From assembly GCA_031287525.1 (NCBI GenBank), contig JAITSU010000104.1, positions 1 through 47,199 on the forward strand: 47,199 nt of DNA, read 5' to 3'. Each line of letters starts with the position of its first letter. Position 1 is the first letter of the stretch. The notes beneath the pieces were generated by a model that searched no databases, was not told the DNA's origin, and saw only the letters and a program-made list of their open reading frames with translations. This DNA comes from Zoogloeaceae bacterium (GTDB taxonomy: Bacteria > Pseudomonadota > Gammaproteobacteria > Burkholderiales > Rhodocyclaceae). This document shows positions 1-8,215 of this stretch, piece by piece. The position numbers and the translations under genes are program-made.

Positions 1-92
1 GGGGTGTGCCCCAACCCCGCGCGATGCCGCGGGCCTCCTCGAATTGAAAATGGTTGGGGTTGGGGGGGTTCGCGACCCGCCCCTACGGGATG
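1..92. other. Intergenic sequence with a degraded palindromic repeat
   Basis: No gene is supported in this stretch. Positions 40-88 repeat, with a few changes, positions 224-272: both contain GAATTGAAAATGGTT followed by a CCGCCCCTACGG-type palindrome arm. The same combination lies upstream of mltB at about 9237-9276 in degraded form. The first 38 bases may be the tail of a neighbouring gene, but too little is present to tell. Confidence 0.5.
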
Positions 93-224
93 TCAATACG
101 TGCGTCTGGTTGTACAAGATTTTCCTTCCGGGTGATCGGTGAGGGTTCCGGCAAGCGCGAGGGTGGGCAGAAGGTAAAGGAGCGCGAGGAAGAGGCGCAT
201 GATGGTGGTCAAGAGATTGATCAC
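93..224 (-). pseudogene. Truncated duplicate of the mltB 5' end (signal peptide remnant)
   Basis: Read on the minus strand from a GTG at 224, or the in-frame ATG at 200, this gives MRLFLALLYLLPTLALAG followed by TLTDHPE. The intact lytic transglycosylase (start 9238/9214) begins MRFFLALLCLLPALALAE then TIADHPE, and its upstream codons also match. Similarity stops after HPE; the frame then runs about ten unrelated codons to a TGA at 93-95. It is therefore a 5' fragment encoding only a signal peptide and seven mature residues, flanked on both sides by palindromic repeats. It is unlikely to be functional. The match is seen directly; the duplication or recombination origin is inferred. Confidence 0.75.
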
Positions 225-242
225 GAATTGAAAATGGTTTGG

Positions 243-270
243 GTAGGGGCGGTTCGCGAACCGCCCCTAC
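243..270. repeat. 28-bp perfect palindrome (REP-like, class B)
   Basis: The sequence is a gap-free palindrome with 14-base arms; the left arm is GTAGGGGCGGTTCG and the right arm its exact reverse complement. A sister copy at 23771-23798 has GC instead of GG at arm positions 9-10 and the matching change in the other arm. Degraded copies are at about 54-88 and 9250-9275. Confidence 0.85.
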
Positions 271-298
271 GGAGGGGGCGGGGCGGGTATTTCCCATA

Positions 299-327
299 AA
301 AAACCCGCCAGAAGGCGGGTTTTTTTG
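299..327 (-). terminator. Rho-independent terminator, bidirectional, downstream of pilY1
   Basis: An AAAAAACCCGCC / GGCGGGTTTTTTT hairpin with a four-base AGAA loop lies about 27 bp beyond the pilY1 stop. A-tracts and T-tracts flank both arms, so it can terminate transcription from either side. Confidence 0.85.
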
Positions 328-353
328 GGGTTGGTCGGCAGATACCGGACAGC

Positions 354-3300
354 TTACCGGATTTGCCGCCAGCTTTGGCGACCTTGCTTTGAACCGCATG
401 ATATTATGCCGCCGCTGGCGATTATCCCGCCGCCGGGAGCCTTCGCCCCCCCCAGACAATCCACAGGATCGTTGCTCCCTCCGATTTCAGCGTCGTTGGC
501 GCCGAAGTTGAGGGGGGCACCATCAATGCTGTAGCCGATGGCGATATCAAGACCATTCCCCTCCCTGTAAGCAGCATCCTCCAGTGACGCGAACAGCAAG
601 TTCTTCTTCGGCGCGCCATTCATCGCGTCAACTTCCATGATGACCCCTTCAACCGCAGCGGCGCAGGGGTTGACGCTGGGCATCAGGAGAGGAATCGCAA
701 TCTGATTGGTGCCCGCCCTCAGTTCTGGCGTTGTCTTGGCGATGCCGCGCAAACCTGTCATACCGGGCGCGTTCAGATCGATGAAGAAGCCTTGCACACC
801 TGAGTAGTCCAGCGGCGCGGCGAATTTCTCCAGCGACCAGCCGCCCTCTTTACCTGTGCTGACCGTGACTTCCGTCAGCGCGCCGCCACCGGAACCATCC
901 CGTTTGGCAGTTGACAGGCTACAACTGTCGGCGAGACCGCACGCATCGCGCACGCTGTAGATGGTCTGCACACTTTTGTCATCGACATCTTTCTGATCGA
1001 GATACTTGCCAGTCGCCACGACCACCTGTATGGCGTTGCCGTCGATGACCACTCTGGGCGCGCCCGTGATGGGCTGCGGTTTGCCATCCGGGTCAGTGGC
1101 GACCAGAAGTTTGCCCACCACGGTCGGCGGATCGGTCCGCAGGTCGAATTTCCACAGATTACCCTGCAAGTCACCCGCATACGCGAGCACACTCGTCCCA
1201 TTGTTATAACCGACGAGCGCAGGTCTGCTCAGACCGCCCTTTTCGCCAGTGTGACTGATACTGGTGGCGCCGGTATCCATTTGCACGGTAAACAGGGCTG
1301 ACCGCCAACTGTCGTCGGTGGTGCTATAGCCGTTGCCGAAGATGGCGTAGAACCCCGCATTGCCCGCAGGGCACTCATTCTTCTCGTTGTAACGGCACAT
1401 CAGGGCAATGCTTGCCTGACCGTTGGCGGGCGTCCCCAGATCGGGGTTCCTGACTTCCCAGAGGACATTGCTGGTGCCAAAGCCCGAGGGTCTTTCCACA
1501 TCCAGGGCAAAGTAACTGCTCGCGGGTCGCTTGTCGCTGTCTATGGCGTCGCTGCGCCCGGTGGAACCCACGGCAACCGATCTCCAGCCGGAATCTGTGG
1601 GAATTTCGCCGATCACCGTGACACCGTCGACATAGAAGGAATACGACAGGTCATTGGTCTGACCATATTGCGGATCGGCGAGTTTTTTCAGGATGCCGTG
1701 TACCGCAGACGGAATGAAGGCAAACAATTCCTTGCCAGCCGCCTCTTTGTCGCTATCGGTGGAGTTGTCATTCAGCGGACGGGCGTCAAAACCGTGCAAC
1801 ATCCCGTCGCCCGCGCCCACCAGCACCGCCAGCTCGCGGTTGTCTGTATTGATGGTGATCTGTTTGGTCGTCGGATCCACAGTAAAGGAGTCTTTCAGAC
1901 GTTGGGCATAGCTGGCGGCAGCGCCGGTCGAGACATCCTTGTCGTCCGCGTCCACCGCGTAGCCCAGCACGGGCGATTTGTTCCATCCGTCTCTTCTGGG
2001 CGTCACCAGCACCGGGCTGGAATTCACGATGTCGCCCAGCAGTTTCGCGTATTTCTGGTTATTGGCATCCCTGTGGCTTCTCGAACGGAAACCGTTGAAG
2101 ATTGCCGCGCTTGCGCCCCACCCCGTCGCGGTGTCTTCATACTGCTGGTCACCGCGCAGATAGTTGATCAGGGCGGTAAATCCGGCATCCGTCGTAGCGC
2201 CATCCTTATCCGTATAGCCCAGTGTGCCCCCCAGCTTGCAATGCTCGTGCACGCCATCCCACGCAAAGGGGCATTTGCCCCACTCAAGCCCCAGGTGTTT
2301 GAGATTGACATCAATGGCGCTTCTATTCAGATTGACAGACTTGAATTCCGTTGCAGCGCCATCCACCATCGTGAAAATTTTGCGGTCGCCATGTTTGATG
2401 TCCCGCAGTTTTTCACTGGCGCTCCACAACGCCGGCAACTGGATAAATCCGCTATTGCTATCGCAGCCGGATTCGCCCTTGATACAGGTGCCGTAAGCCA
2501 GCAATTCGCCCGTCCAGTCGGTGGGGCTGTAACTGGCTTCATAGATCTGCGCGTCCTTCGTCAGGGCGCGCTGAACGGCGGGCGTGGTAAATGTTCCGTC
2601 CACTCCGGAAATTTCGGTCAGCAATGCCGTCAGCTTGTCCGCGAACTCGCCCGCGTCTTCCGCTGCCGCCGTGCCGCCGTGCCCGTTCAAACCGGCGTGC
2701 ATCAGGTCGTCGATCCGTTCATATTGCGTGTCCAGTCCGGTCGGGAAAGTCCACAAAACTTTTTTGTTCGTGCCGGTCGCCAGAAACCGGTTCACTTCCT
2801 TGTCAGACATCCGCCCGACCACGCCCAGACCGAGGGTAAAAGTCTGCATGTGCTGCCAGAAGGCAGGGTTTTTCTTGGTCGGCGCGACCAGATTGGGAGT
2901 TTTGTCTCGCAAGTCGCGGTTCCAGTAATACATGGCGACATCCGCAAGGCTGTTGTCCACACGGTAGGTGCCAAAACCGATGCCCGTGTTTTCACCATTG
3001 AAGGGCGGCGCCGGGATGTACTTGTAGTGATCCTTCGGGTCGCTGGTCAGATTGTTGTTGTCTTTGTCTGTCCGGTAGATGTCCGGTCCATTGACAGCAG
3101 CATCCACGTTCGCTCTGGCGCCCGATGTAGAGGCGCTATCGCCATTCCAGTAACCGTCCGTCATCAGAATGGTGAATGAACGACGGCAGGCGAATTCCTG
3201 ATTCTTTGAAGTTGCGCTCAGGTTTCTGTTGCCCGTAGCATACGCGGTAGGCGGGTATTCAAGCCACGGCGCGGCGGTTTTGTAATACTCCCCGATGTAG

Positions 3301-6300
3301 CTCAGTTTCCGTCTGAGCGGCGTGCCGCCGCTGACCGTGATCGACGCAACCCAGTTGTAAAAGTCCCGCACAAAGGTCTCGCCCTTATACGGATGGTCAT
3401 CGCCATCGGCTGTTTTGGCGTCGCTGGGGAAATCCAGGAAGGGGACAACCCCCCGTCCGATTTTTGCGATGTCGCCGCTTCTTTGCCCGGGGCCGTCTCC
3501 CCCTATGCCGTTCAGCACGTCATAGCCCAGACGGATGGATTTGCCGTGCAGGATTTTGCCCGGTTCGTAGGTGTTGTCCTTGTTCAGCAGATTGGCAAAT
3601 GCCAGGGTGATGCCTGTTTTTGCCGCCAGACTGCGGGTACGGTAATAGCTGTACCAGTTGGCGAAATTGCGGATTTCTTCTGCGGCGGTTCTCGCCCGCG
3701 CAACAGGAATCTCATACAAATTGCCATCGTTATCCACGAACTTGCTGACCCGGTGTTCCAGCGATTGATCGACGCTCGACGCCAGGTACTTGGCGTTGAG
3801 ATAGGCTTGCACCAGATCGCTGGTGAGCGAGTTGACGGCGGCATAGTACGCATTCCGGGCGTCCCGCCATTCTTCCAGGGTGACCTCCCCTGCTATTGCG
3901 TAAGCGTAGCAGTTCTGACTGCCATCCTCACCATCGTCTGTAGTTGGAACACAGGCAAGCGTCGTGGAGGGACTACCGGGAAGACTATCGCTTACAACGT
4001 TACAGTTAGGATTCCCGCCGGTTTTAGCAGGGGGTTTGCCCACGTGCTGGTCCCATCTGGCTTTCCAACTCTCGTCGAGCGTATACATGAGATCGTAATC
4101 ATGATCAAACGGGTTATCAGTCACTTCGGCTTCTGGCGCAGGCCAGTACGCTGCGGCTACTGCTGGGTCCATTGTTCCGGTTAATGGGTTTATGCTTGCC
4201 GGGTTTGTCCAGATGGGTCTCTGGTTACGCCCGCCGTGATAGGCCGCTGCCGAACCAGTACCCCAATTGATTGTGCGACCATCAAAAACATAATGGTCAC
4301 CAATCACCGTACCGTCACCCTCGACGACAACTGGCGTTGTACCCGCATCGGCGATAGACACCCCCCTGGCCGACGCCGGAGAATTGTTCGCAGGAGAAGG
4401 CAAAACCTGTTCTGCTGCAAAAGGACTAGCAGCCCCCGCAAGGGGAAAATAATGCTGCCATTTTTTGCGGTAATACAGTTGTTTGTTCGCTTCAGCCTGA
4501 TTGATATTGGTATTGCTAGGTGGATTGGCGATCGAGGGGACCTTGATATAGTTATTGGTGTGAGGGAACCTGAGGAACACCGGGTGGCTATCCGTCCATT
4601 TGTCATTCTGGCAGAACTCATCGTAGGTTACGCGGGCTTGCGGCACGACGTTATGCACGTAGTTGTAAAGACCGTCGTTGTACTCCAGGTTGGCAGCGAT
4701 TCTCATCGCATTGCGGTCAAGGTCGGTAATGGTCCTTCCCGGCCAGTTGTAGCGGCTGACCTCTTTCGTCTTGTCGGATTCGCTGCTGGTGGCGCCTTTA
4801 CCGGCTGTCCATCTCCCGGTTCCATCCGTGTCACCGATGACGTGCTTGCCCTGATAGCAGGTACGGTCAACATTGGGGCTGGTAATGTTGTTGAGGCGCG
4901 TCGTGCGGTTGCACCACGGACGACCGACCCCGGCATCCAGCCCCCCGACTCTCCCGGCGGTTCCGCCCGCAAAGGGGGAGCTGCTGGTAAAGCCCTGATA
5001 GTTACTTGGAAAATCGACATCCCCTGTCCGGTAACTGTACCGGCAGTGGGCGTGCGGGTTGCCCACAAAGTCAGCGCCGGGGGCAGCGGGGGAAACCGGG
5101 TCACTGTAGTAGGCTCTGGAATCCGACGCGTCCCGGAACAGGATCGGGCAAGCCCGGTTGCGGACCCGGTCACGGTTGATCGCTTGGGAACGACTGACTT
5201 TGCCGTCGCCTCCTTCCCTGAACAGCGCCTGGTTGCCAGAGGGAATGGCCGAGAAGGCATATTTTTCGTAGTTGCCATCAACCTTCTCGGGCGCGTTCGC
5301 GGGGTTGTCCATCACCGGTAGACCATTGACCATCCTGATCGGTTCCCAGGTGTAACCCGCTTTGTTGTCGATTCTGGAATTGAACCCCGGCACATAGTCG
5401 TAATAAACGGCAGTGCTGCCGGTCAGTGTTGCATAGCCATTTCCATTGGCATTGGTGACAATATCGTATTCCGCCTTGACCTGCGCGATGGTTTCATCGC
5501 GCTCCCTGGCGGGGCCGTTCACGGCTTCCATGTAGGTGTTGTAGGCTTCCTGCCACTCTTCATTGGTGATCAGCCCGGAATTGCGCGCGAGGCAGTTGCT
5601 TGCGGACGTGTGGGTATCTGTTTTGGCAGTACCGCCCGTGCTGCCGCTGCCGCTGACGGCGGTGGTGCCGCCGGTGTTGGTGCCGCTGATGGCGCCGTTG
5701 CCGATGGCGTTTAAGACCATAGTAGCCCCGGTTCCCGCTCCCATCGCGGTACGTTGCCAACTCCGACCTTTAGTCCCGCATACTTCCTCATAGGCTTTGC
5801 GGGCTTCATAAATGGTGCCGCCGAAATCGTTCGCGTCAAGAGTCGTGCGATAGTGTTCGGTAAGCGAACTATTGAAATCATCAATCGCTGCTTGTATGGC
5901 TGCATTGCGATCAATTGCCGCTTGTTTAACGTCAGCGGCAGAGAGTTCGCATTTGCCGGGTAGACCGCTCATGCCATAGTTCATCACTCTCGGCCATACG
6001 CAACGCTGATCCATATTGCCCCAACTCACCAGTTTGGGCGGGTTGCCATCCTTGGCCGCCTCGTACTTGAGGGGCGGGACGTAGGTAATGTCCGGGTTGT
6101 AGTATTGCCGGTTGTAGAAGTTTGCCTTTCCCAGGTTGGAATCGCTCGCTTCTTCCGGCATGTACGTGTAGGACATGCTTCCCGAATTGTCGTGGAGATA
6201 GACCATGTTGGGATCCATCGACCGATCTTCCACCAGCGGCCCCTGATAGATGTCCAACGGCATGGCGGTAGTGGAAAAAATGCCTGCCAACATCACCAGC

Positions 6301-6338
6301 AGGACGCGCTTCATAAAACCGGCATAATTTTTTGACAT
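354..6338 (-). CDS. pilY1: PilY1/PilC-type type IV pilus tip adhesin, unusually large
   Basis: This is a secreted, pilus-associated adhesin and biogenesis factor of type IV pili. The ATG at 6338 was chosen because AGGAG sits about nine bases upstream and a signal peptide follows (MSKNYAGFMKRVLLVMLAG); an upstream in-frame start at 6452 has no such support. The protein is 1994 residues, well above the roughly 1000-1400 of classical members. It has a von Willebrand A MIDAS signature (DNSGSM, residues 50-55; GGTPLRRKL near 1000; ILMTDGYWN near 1060). A C-terminal PilC-type beta-propeller region begins near LLGDIVNSSPV (about 1435), with blades such as VLVGAGDGMLHGFD and YAGDLQGNLWKFDL. About 950 residues separate the first two MIDAS segments and include two similar Cys...EEW helices near 260 and 820. 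The minor pilin operon that normally holds this gene is 30 kb away at 36879-39985. Confidence 0.93.
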   Translation of the reverse strand: MSKNYAGFMKRVLLVMLAGIFSTTAMPLDIYQGPLVEDRSMDPNMVYLHDNSGSMSYTYMPEEASDSNLGKANFYNRQYYNPDITYVPPLKYEAAKDGNPPKLVSWGNMDQRCVWPRVMNYGMSGLPGKCELSAADVKQAAIDRNAAIQAAIDDFNSSLTEHYRTTLDANDFGGTIYEARKAYEEVCGTKGRSWQRTAMGAGTGATMVLNAIGNGAISGTNTGGTTAVSGSGSTGGTAKTDTHTSASNCLARNSGLITNEEWQEAYNTYMEAVNGPARERDETIAQVKAEYDIVTNANGNGYATLTGSTAVYYDYVPGFNSRIDNKAGYTWEPIRMVNGLPVMDNPANAPEKVDGNYEKYAFSAIPSGNQALFREGGDGKVSRSQAINRDRVRNRACPILFRDASDSRAYYSDPVSPAAPGADFVGNPHAHCRYSYRTGDVDFPSNYQGFTSSSPFAGGTAGRVGGLDAGVGRPWCNRTTRLNNITSPNVDRTCYQGKHVIGDTDGTGRWTAGKGATSSESDKTKEVSRYNWPGRTITDLDRNAMRIAANLEYNDGLYNYVHNVVPQARVTYDEFCQNDKWTDSHPVFLRFPHTNNYIKVPSIANPPSNTNINQAEANKQLYYRKKWQHYFPLAGAASPFAAEQVLPSPANNSPASARGVSIADAGTTPVVVEGDGTVIGDHYVFDGRTINWGTGSAAAYHGGRNQRPIWTNPASINPLTGTMDPAVAAAYWPAPEAEVTDNPFDHDYDLMYTLDESWKARWDQHVGKPPAKTGGNPNCNVVSDSLPGSPSTTLACVPTTDDGEDGSQNCYAYAIAGEVTLEEWRDARNAYYAAVNSLTSDLVQAYLNAKYLASSVDQSLEHRVSKFVDNDGNLYEIPVARARTAAEEIRNFANWYSYYRTRSLAAKTGITLAFANLLNKDNTYEPGKILHGKSIRLGYDVLNGIGGDGPGQRSGDIAKIGRGVVPFLDFPSDAKTADGDDHPYKGETFVRDFYNWVASITVSGGTPLRRKLSYIGEYYKTAAPWLEYPPTAYATGNRNLSATSKNQEFACRRSFTILMTDGYWNGDSASTSGARANVDAAVNGPDIYRTDKDNNNLTSDPKDHYKYIPAPPFNGENTGIGFGTYRVDNSLADVAMYYWNRDLRDKTPNLVAPTKKNPAFWQHMQTFTLGLGVVGRMSDKEVNRFLATGTNKKVLWTFPTGLDTQYERIDDLMHAGLNGHGGTAAAEDAGEFADKLTALLTEISGVDGTFTTPAVQRALTKDAQIYEASYSPTDWTGELLAYGTCIKGESGCDSNSGFIQLPALWSASEKLRDIKHGDRKIFTMVDGAATEFKSVNLNRSAIDVNLKHLGLEWGKCPFAWDGVHEHCKLGGTLGYTDKDGATTDAGFTALINYLRGDQQYEDTATGWGASAAIFNGFRSRSHRDANNQKYAKLLGDIVNSSPVLVTPRRDGWNKSPVLGYAVDADDKDVSTGAAASYAQRLKDSFTVDPTTKQITINTDNRELAVLVGAGDGMLHGFDARPLNDNSTDSDKEAAGKELFAFIPSAVHGILKKLADPQYGQTNDLSYSFYVDGVTVIGEIPTDSGWRSVAVGSTGRSDAIDSDKRPASSYFALDVERPSGFGTSNVLWEVRNPDLGTPANGQASIALMCRYNEKNECPAGNAGFYAIFGNGYSTTDDSWRSALFTVQMDTGATSISHTGEKGGLSRPALVGYNNGTSVLAYAGDLQGNLWKFDLRTDPPTVVGKLLVATDPDGKPQPITGAPRVVIDGNAIQVVVATGKYLDQKDVDDKSVQTIYSVRDACGLADSCSLSTAKRDGSGGGALTEVTVSTGKEGGWSLEKFAAPLDYSGVQGFFIDLNAPGMTGLRGIAKTTPELRAGTNQIAIPLLMPSVNPCAAAVEGVIMEVDAMNGAPKKNLLFASLEDAAYREGNGLDIAIGYSIDGAPLNFGANDAEIGGSNDPVDCLGGAKAPGGGIIASGGIISCGSKQGRQSWRQIR

Positions 6339-6595
6339 GATAAAAACTCCTGAAAAAAACCGCGCCCCTGTCAGGCAGACGCAAGAAACAAACCCAAACG
6401 AACGCGCAAAAAGGCAAACCCGCCGCTTTGCGTGGACAGATGTGAACGACAAAAAACGCAGCGACCCAAAAAGGGCGCTGCGTCAAGAAAAGCAGGGGGA
6501 AGAAATGCGACAGAAGCCGCGCGAAGCCGCGCAAAAACGAAGGCTAAATCAAGCCTGTGCGCTTGTTGCTGCTGTAAGCTGTAAGCTGTAAGCGT

Positions 6596-6624
6596 ATTAT
6601 ATATGCAACTGTTTGATTTTACAA
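6596..6624 (-). promoter_or_regulatory. Sigma-70 promoter for pilY1
   Basis: On the minus strand TTGTAA (6624-6619), a 17-bp spacer and a perfect TATAAT (6601-6596) are present. Transcription would begin near 6589, giving a leader of about 250 nt before the pilY1 ATG at 6338. Motifs and spacing are read directly; activity is inferred. Confidence 0.65.
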
Positions 6625-6987
6625 TGTTTTTAACAAAAAACTGGAATTTTACCGCGCTTCGCGCATGACAAACGCGCATGGCAAAAGTACGCCGGATTTG
6701 GCGTGTATCCATGACGTTCCGCGATGTTTGTGAAAATGTTTGAAGCATTTTAATCTGCTTGCCGGTTAAGTTCTGTTTCGGATGCTTGGCATTAATCCAA
6801 TTGCGTATGGTAAATAGATGCAATCACCCTGCTTTCCAGATGGGTTATGACCGTAGACTGCCGCTGTTCTGCTTCATTGAAGTGGATTATGTACGATAGC
6901 TTATGTTAGAGGGAAATGATTGTGATGAACGGTTTGATTTTGGCGACAAACGGTAGCAGTTTCTTTGACAAGAGAATGATCGGTCAG
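6625..6987. other. Intergenic stretch without recognisable gene
   Basis: Between the pilY1 promoter and the terminator hairpin at 6988 I see no open frame with convincing start, ribosome site or family resemblance. The DNA is AT-richer than its surroundings. It could be a decayed gene, but no family was recognised. Confidence 0.4.
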
Positions 6988-7024
6988 TAAAAGTGGCGGG
7001 AGCATTCTGCTCCCGCCACTTTTA
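6988..7024 (-). terminator. Long perfect hairpin ending the envelope operon
   Basis: A 17-bp perfect stem (TAAAAGTGGCGGGAGCA and its complement) closes on a TTC loop about 95 bp beyond the DUF3108 stop. Flanking A and T runs are short, so this may be a terminator or an mRNA-stabilising structure. Confidence 0.65.
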
Positions 7025-7117
7025 ATCCGGCGCTCCTGTGATGCGCGCAGTCCAGCACACGCAGGGAGGATGATATGGGCGCGGTTGGCGGGCGGTGGCG
7101 GGCGGTGGCATCGTCCG

Positions 7118-8212
7118 TTATTGTTCGGGTTCGGGGATTGCGGGTTCATCATCTGGCATTTCATCATCCCTGATGGGAATCTCAATGGCGACCTGTTCGT
7201 AAATGTCGCCGTTCTCGTCTGTAAAACGGATTTTGACCGGCAGCATCTGGTGGTCTTCCGCCAACCAGAAATCAAGCGTCTTGTCGTTGCTCACGGATTG
7301 CAGATGCAGCGCGCGTAAAATCCCCACAGGGAGTTCCAGGGGACCTTCGTCCAGAAGGGTAAATTGAAACAATTCATATTGAAACAATTCATGACGCCAA
7401 TCCGTGACCAGCCAGAATTCCAGGGGACGACCCGACGCGAGGGCGGCGGCAAGCTGGAAGGGCAGGCTTAGCATATCCTGACTGTCGGGATGCAGGTACG
7501 TGTCCTGTTGTAGTCCGGTGATGCGCTGAAGTTCCCATATGAATTCCGCGCTTTCCGTTCTGTTTGCGCTTTTCAGACCGTAAGACTCAGGCTGCATCCC
7601 TTCAGGGGTGATATTGCCTCGACTGAGCACGAGCGCGCCGGGATTGGGCAACACTTCGGTATCACTTTTTATCGTCATGCTGAGGTAATAGCGACCATTG
7701 CTGAATATCCAGCCCAGGTCAGAGCGCCCCACTTCAAGCCTCTGTTCTCCGTAATACACGATGTAGCGCATTGCGCCATATCCCTCACGGGACATGACCA
7801 ATTCCGGTATCGCGATCATGAAACCATCTTCTTGCGCCGATACCGGGATTTCCATCGCTTCCGGCTCAGGCGGCGCTTCGACCAGCGGGGCAGGGAGAGG
7901 GAGCGGCGCTTTTTCGGGCGCGGGAACGGGCGTGGAGACAGGTACGCTCTGCGGCAACGCGGGCGGTACGGGGGCGGGCGCTTGCTCCGGTTGAGCGGTT
8001 TGAACGGGCGGCGTTTTCAGCGTGATATTCAAGCGCGCGATTTCCGGCAGGGGGCGGGCGCTCCGCCACCCGTTCCAGTGTGGCGGGAACAGGATGAGAA
8101 GATGCGCGCACAGTGACGCCACCAGCGCGAGGCGCAGCCTGTGCCGGGGCGCAAGGCAGACATGCCGGCAAGTTCGCAGGCGATTCACAAGACGGGAGAG
8201 GGACGGGCGCAT
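7118..8212 (-). CDS. DUF3108 domain-containing protein with proline-rich linker
   Basis: This 364-residue protein has one membrane segment near residues 25-43 (LRLALVASLCAHLLILF), a Pro/Ala/Glu-rich linker of about 70 residues resembling TonB-type periplasm-spanning regions, and a C-terminal domain like DUF3108. That domain shows the pattern YIVYYGEQRLEVGRSDLGW, then GLKSANRTE and the final LPVKIRFTDENGDIYEQVA. It starts three bases after the mltB stop, so it is the last gene of the moxR-DUF58-tgpA-mltB operon. The biochemical role of DUF3108 is not established; the context suggests a periplasmic envelope function. A 15-bp tandem duplication at 7363-7392 doubles the residues ELFQ. Confidence 0.8.
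   Translation of the reverse strand: MRPSLSRLVNRLRTCRHVCLAPRHRLRLALVASLCAHLLILFPPHWNGWRSARPLPEIARLNITLKTPPVQTAQPEQAPAPVPPALPQSVPVSTPVPAPEKAPLPLPAPLVEAPPEPEAMEIPVSAQEDGFMIAIPELVMSREGYGAMRYIVYYGEQRLEVGRSDLGWIFSNGRYYLSMTIKSDTEVLPNPGALVLSRGNITPEGMQPESYGLKSANRTESAEFIWELQRITGLQQDTYLHPDSQDMLSLPFQLAAALASGRPLEFWLVTDWRHELFQYELFQFTLLDEGPLELPVGILRALHLQSVSNDKTLDFWLAEDHQMLPVKIRFTDENGDIYEQVAIEIPIRDDEMPDDEPAIPEPEQ
7363..7392. repeat. 15-bp exact tandem duplication inside the DUF3108 gene
   Basis: ATTGAAACAATTCAT occurs twice back to back (7363-7377 and 7378-7392). It preserves the frame and yields HELFQ followed by YELFQ in the protein. Confidence 0.9.
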
Positions 8213-8215
8213 GGG

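Noticed and set aside
1668-3179. 503-codon open frame on the plus strand opposite pilY1
   Set aside because: It lies fully inside pilY1, whose minus-strand product has clear family motifs; the antisense product is low-complexity with no recognisable domain, as expected in GC-rich DNA.
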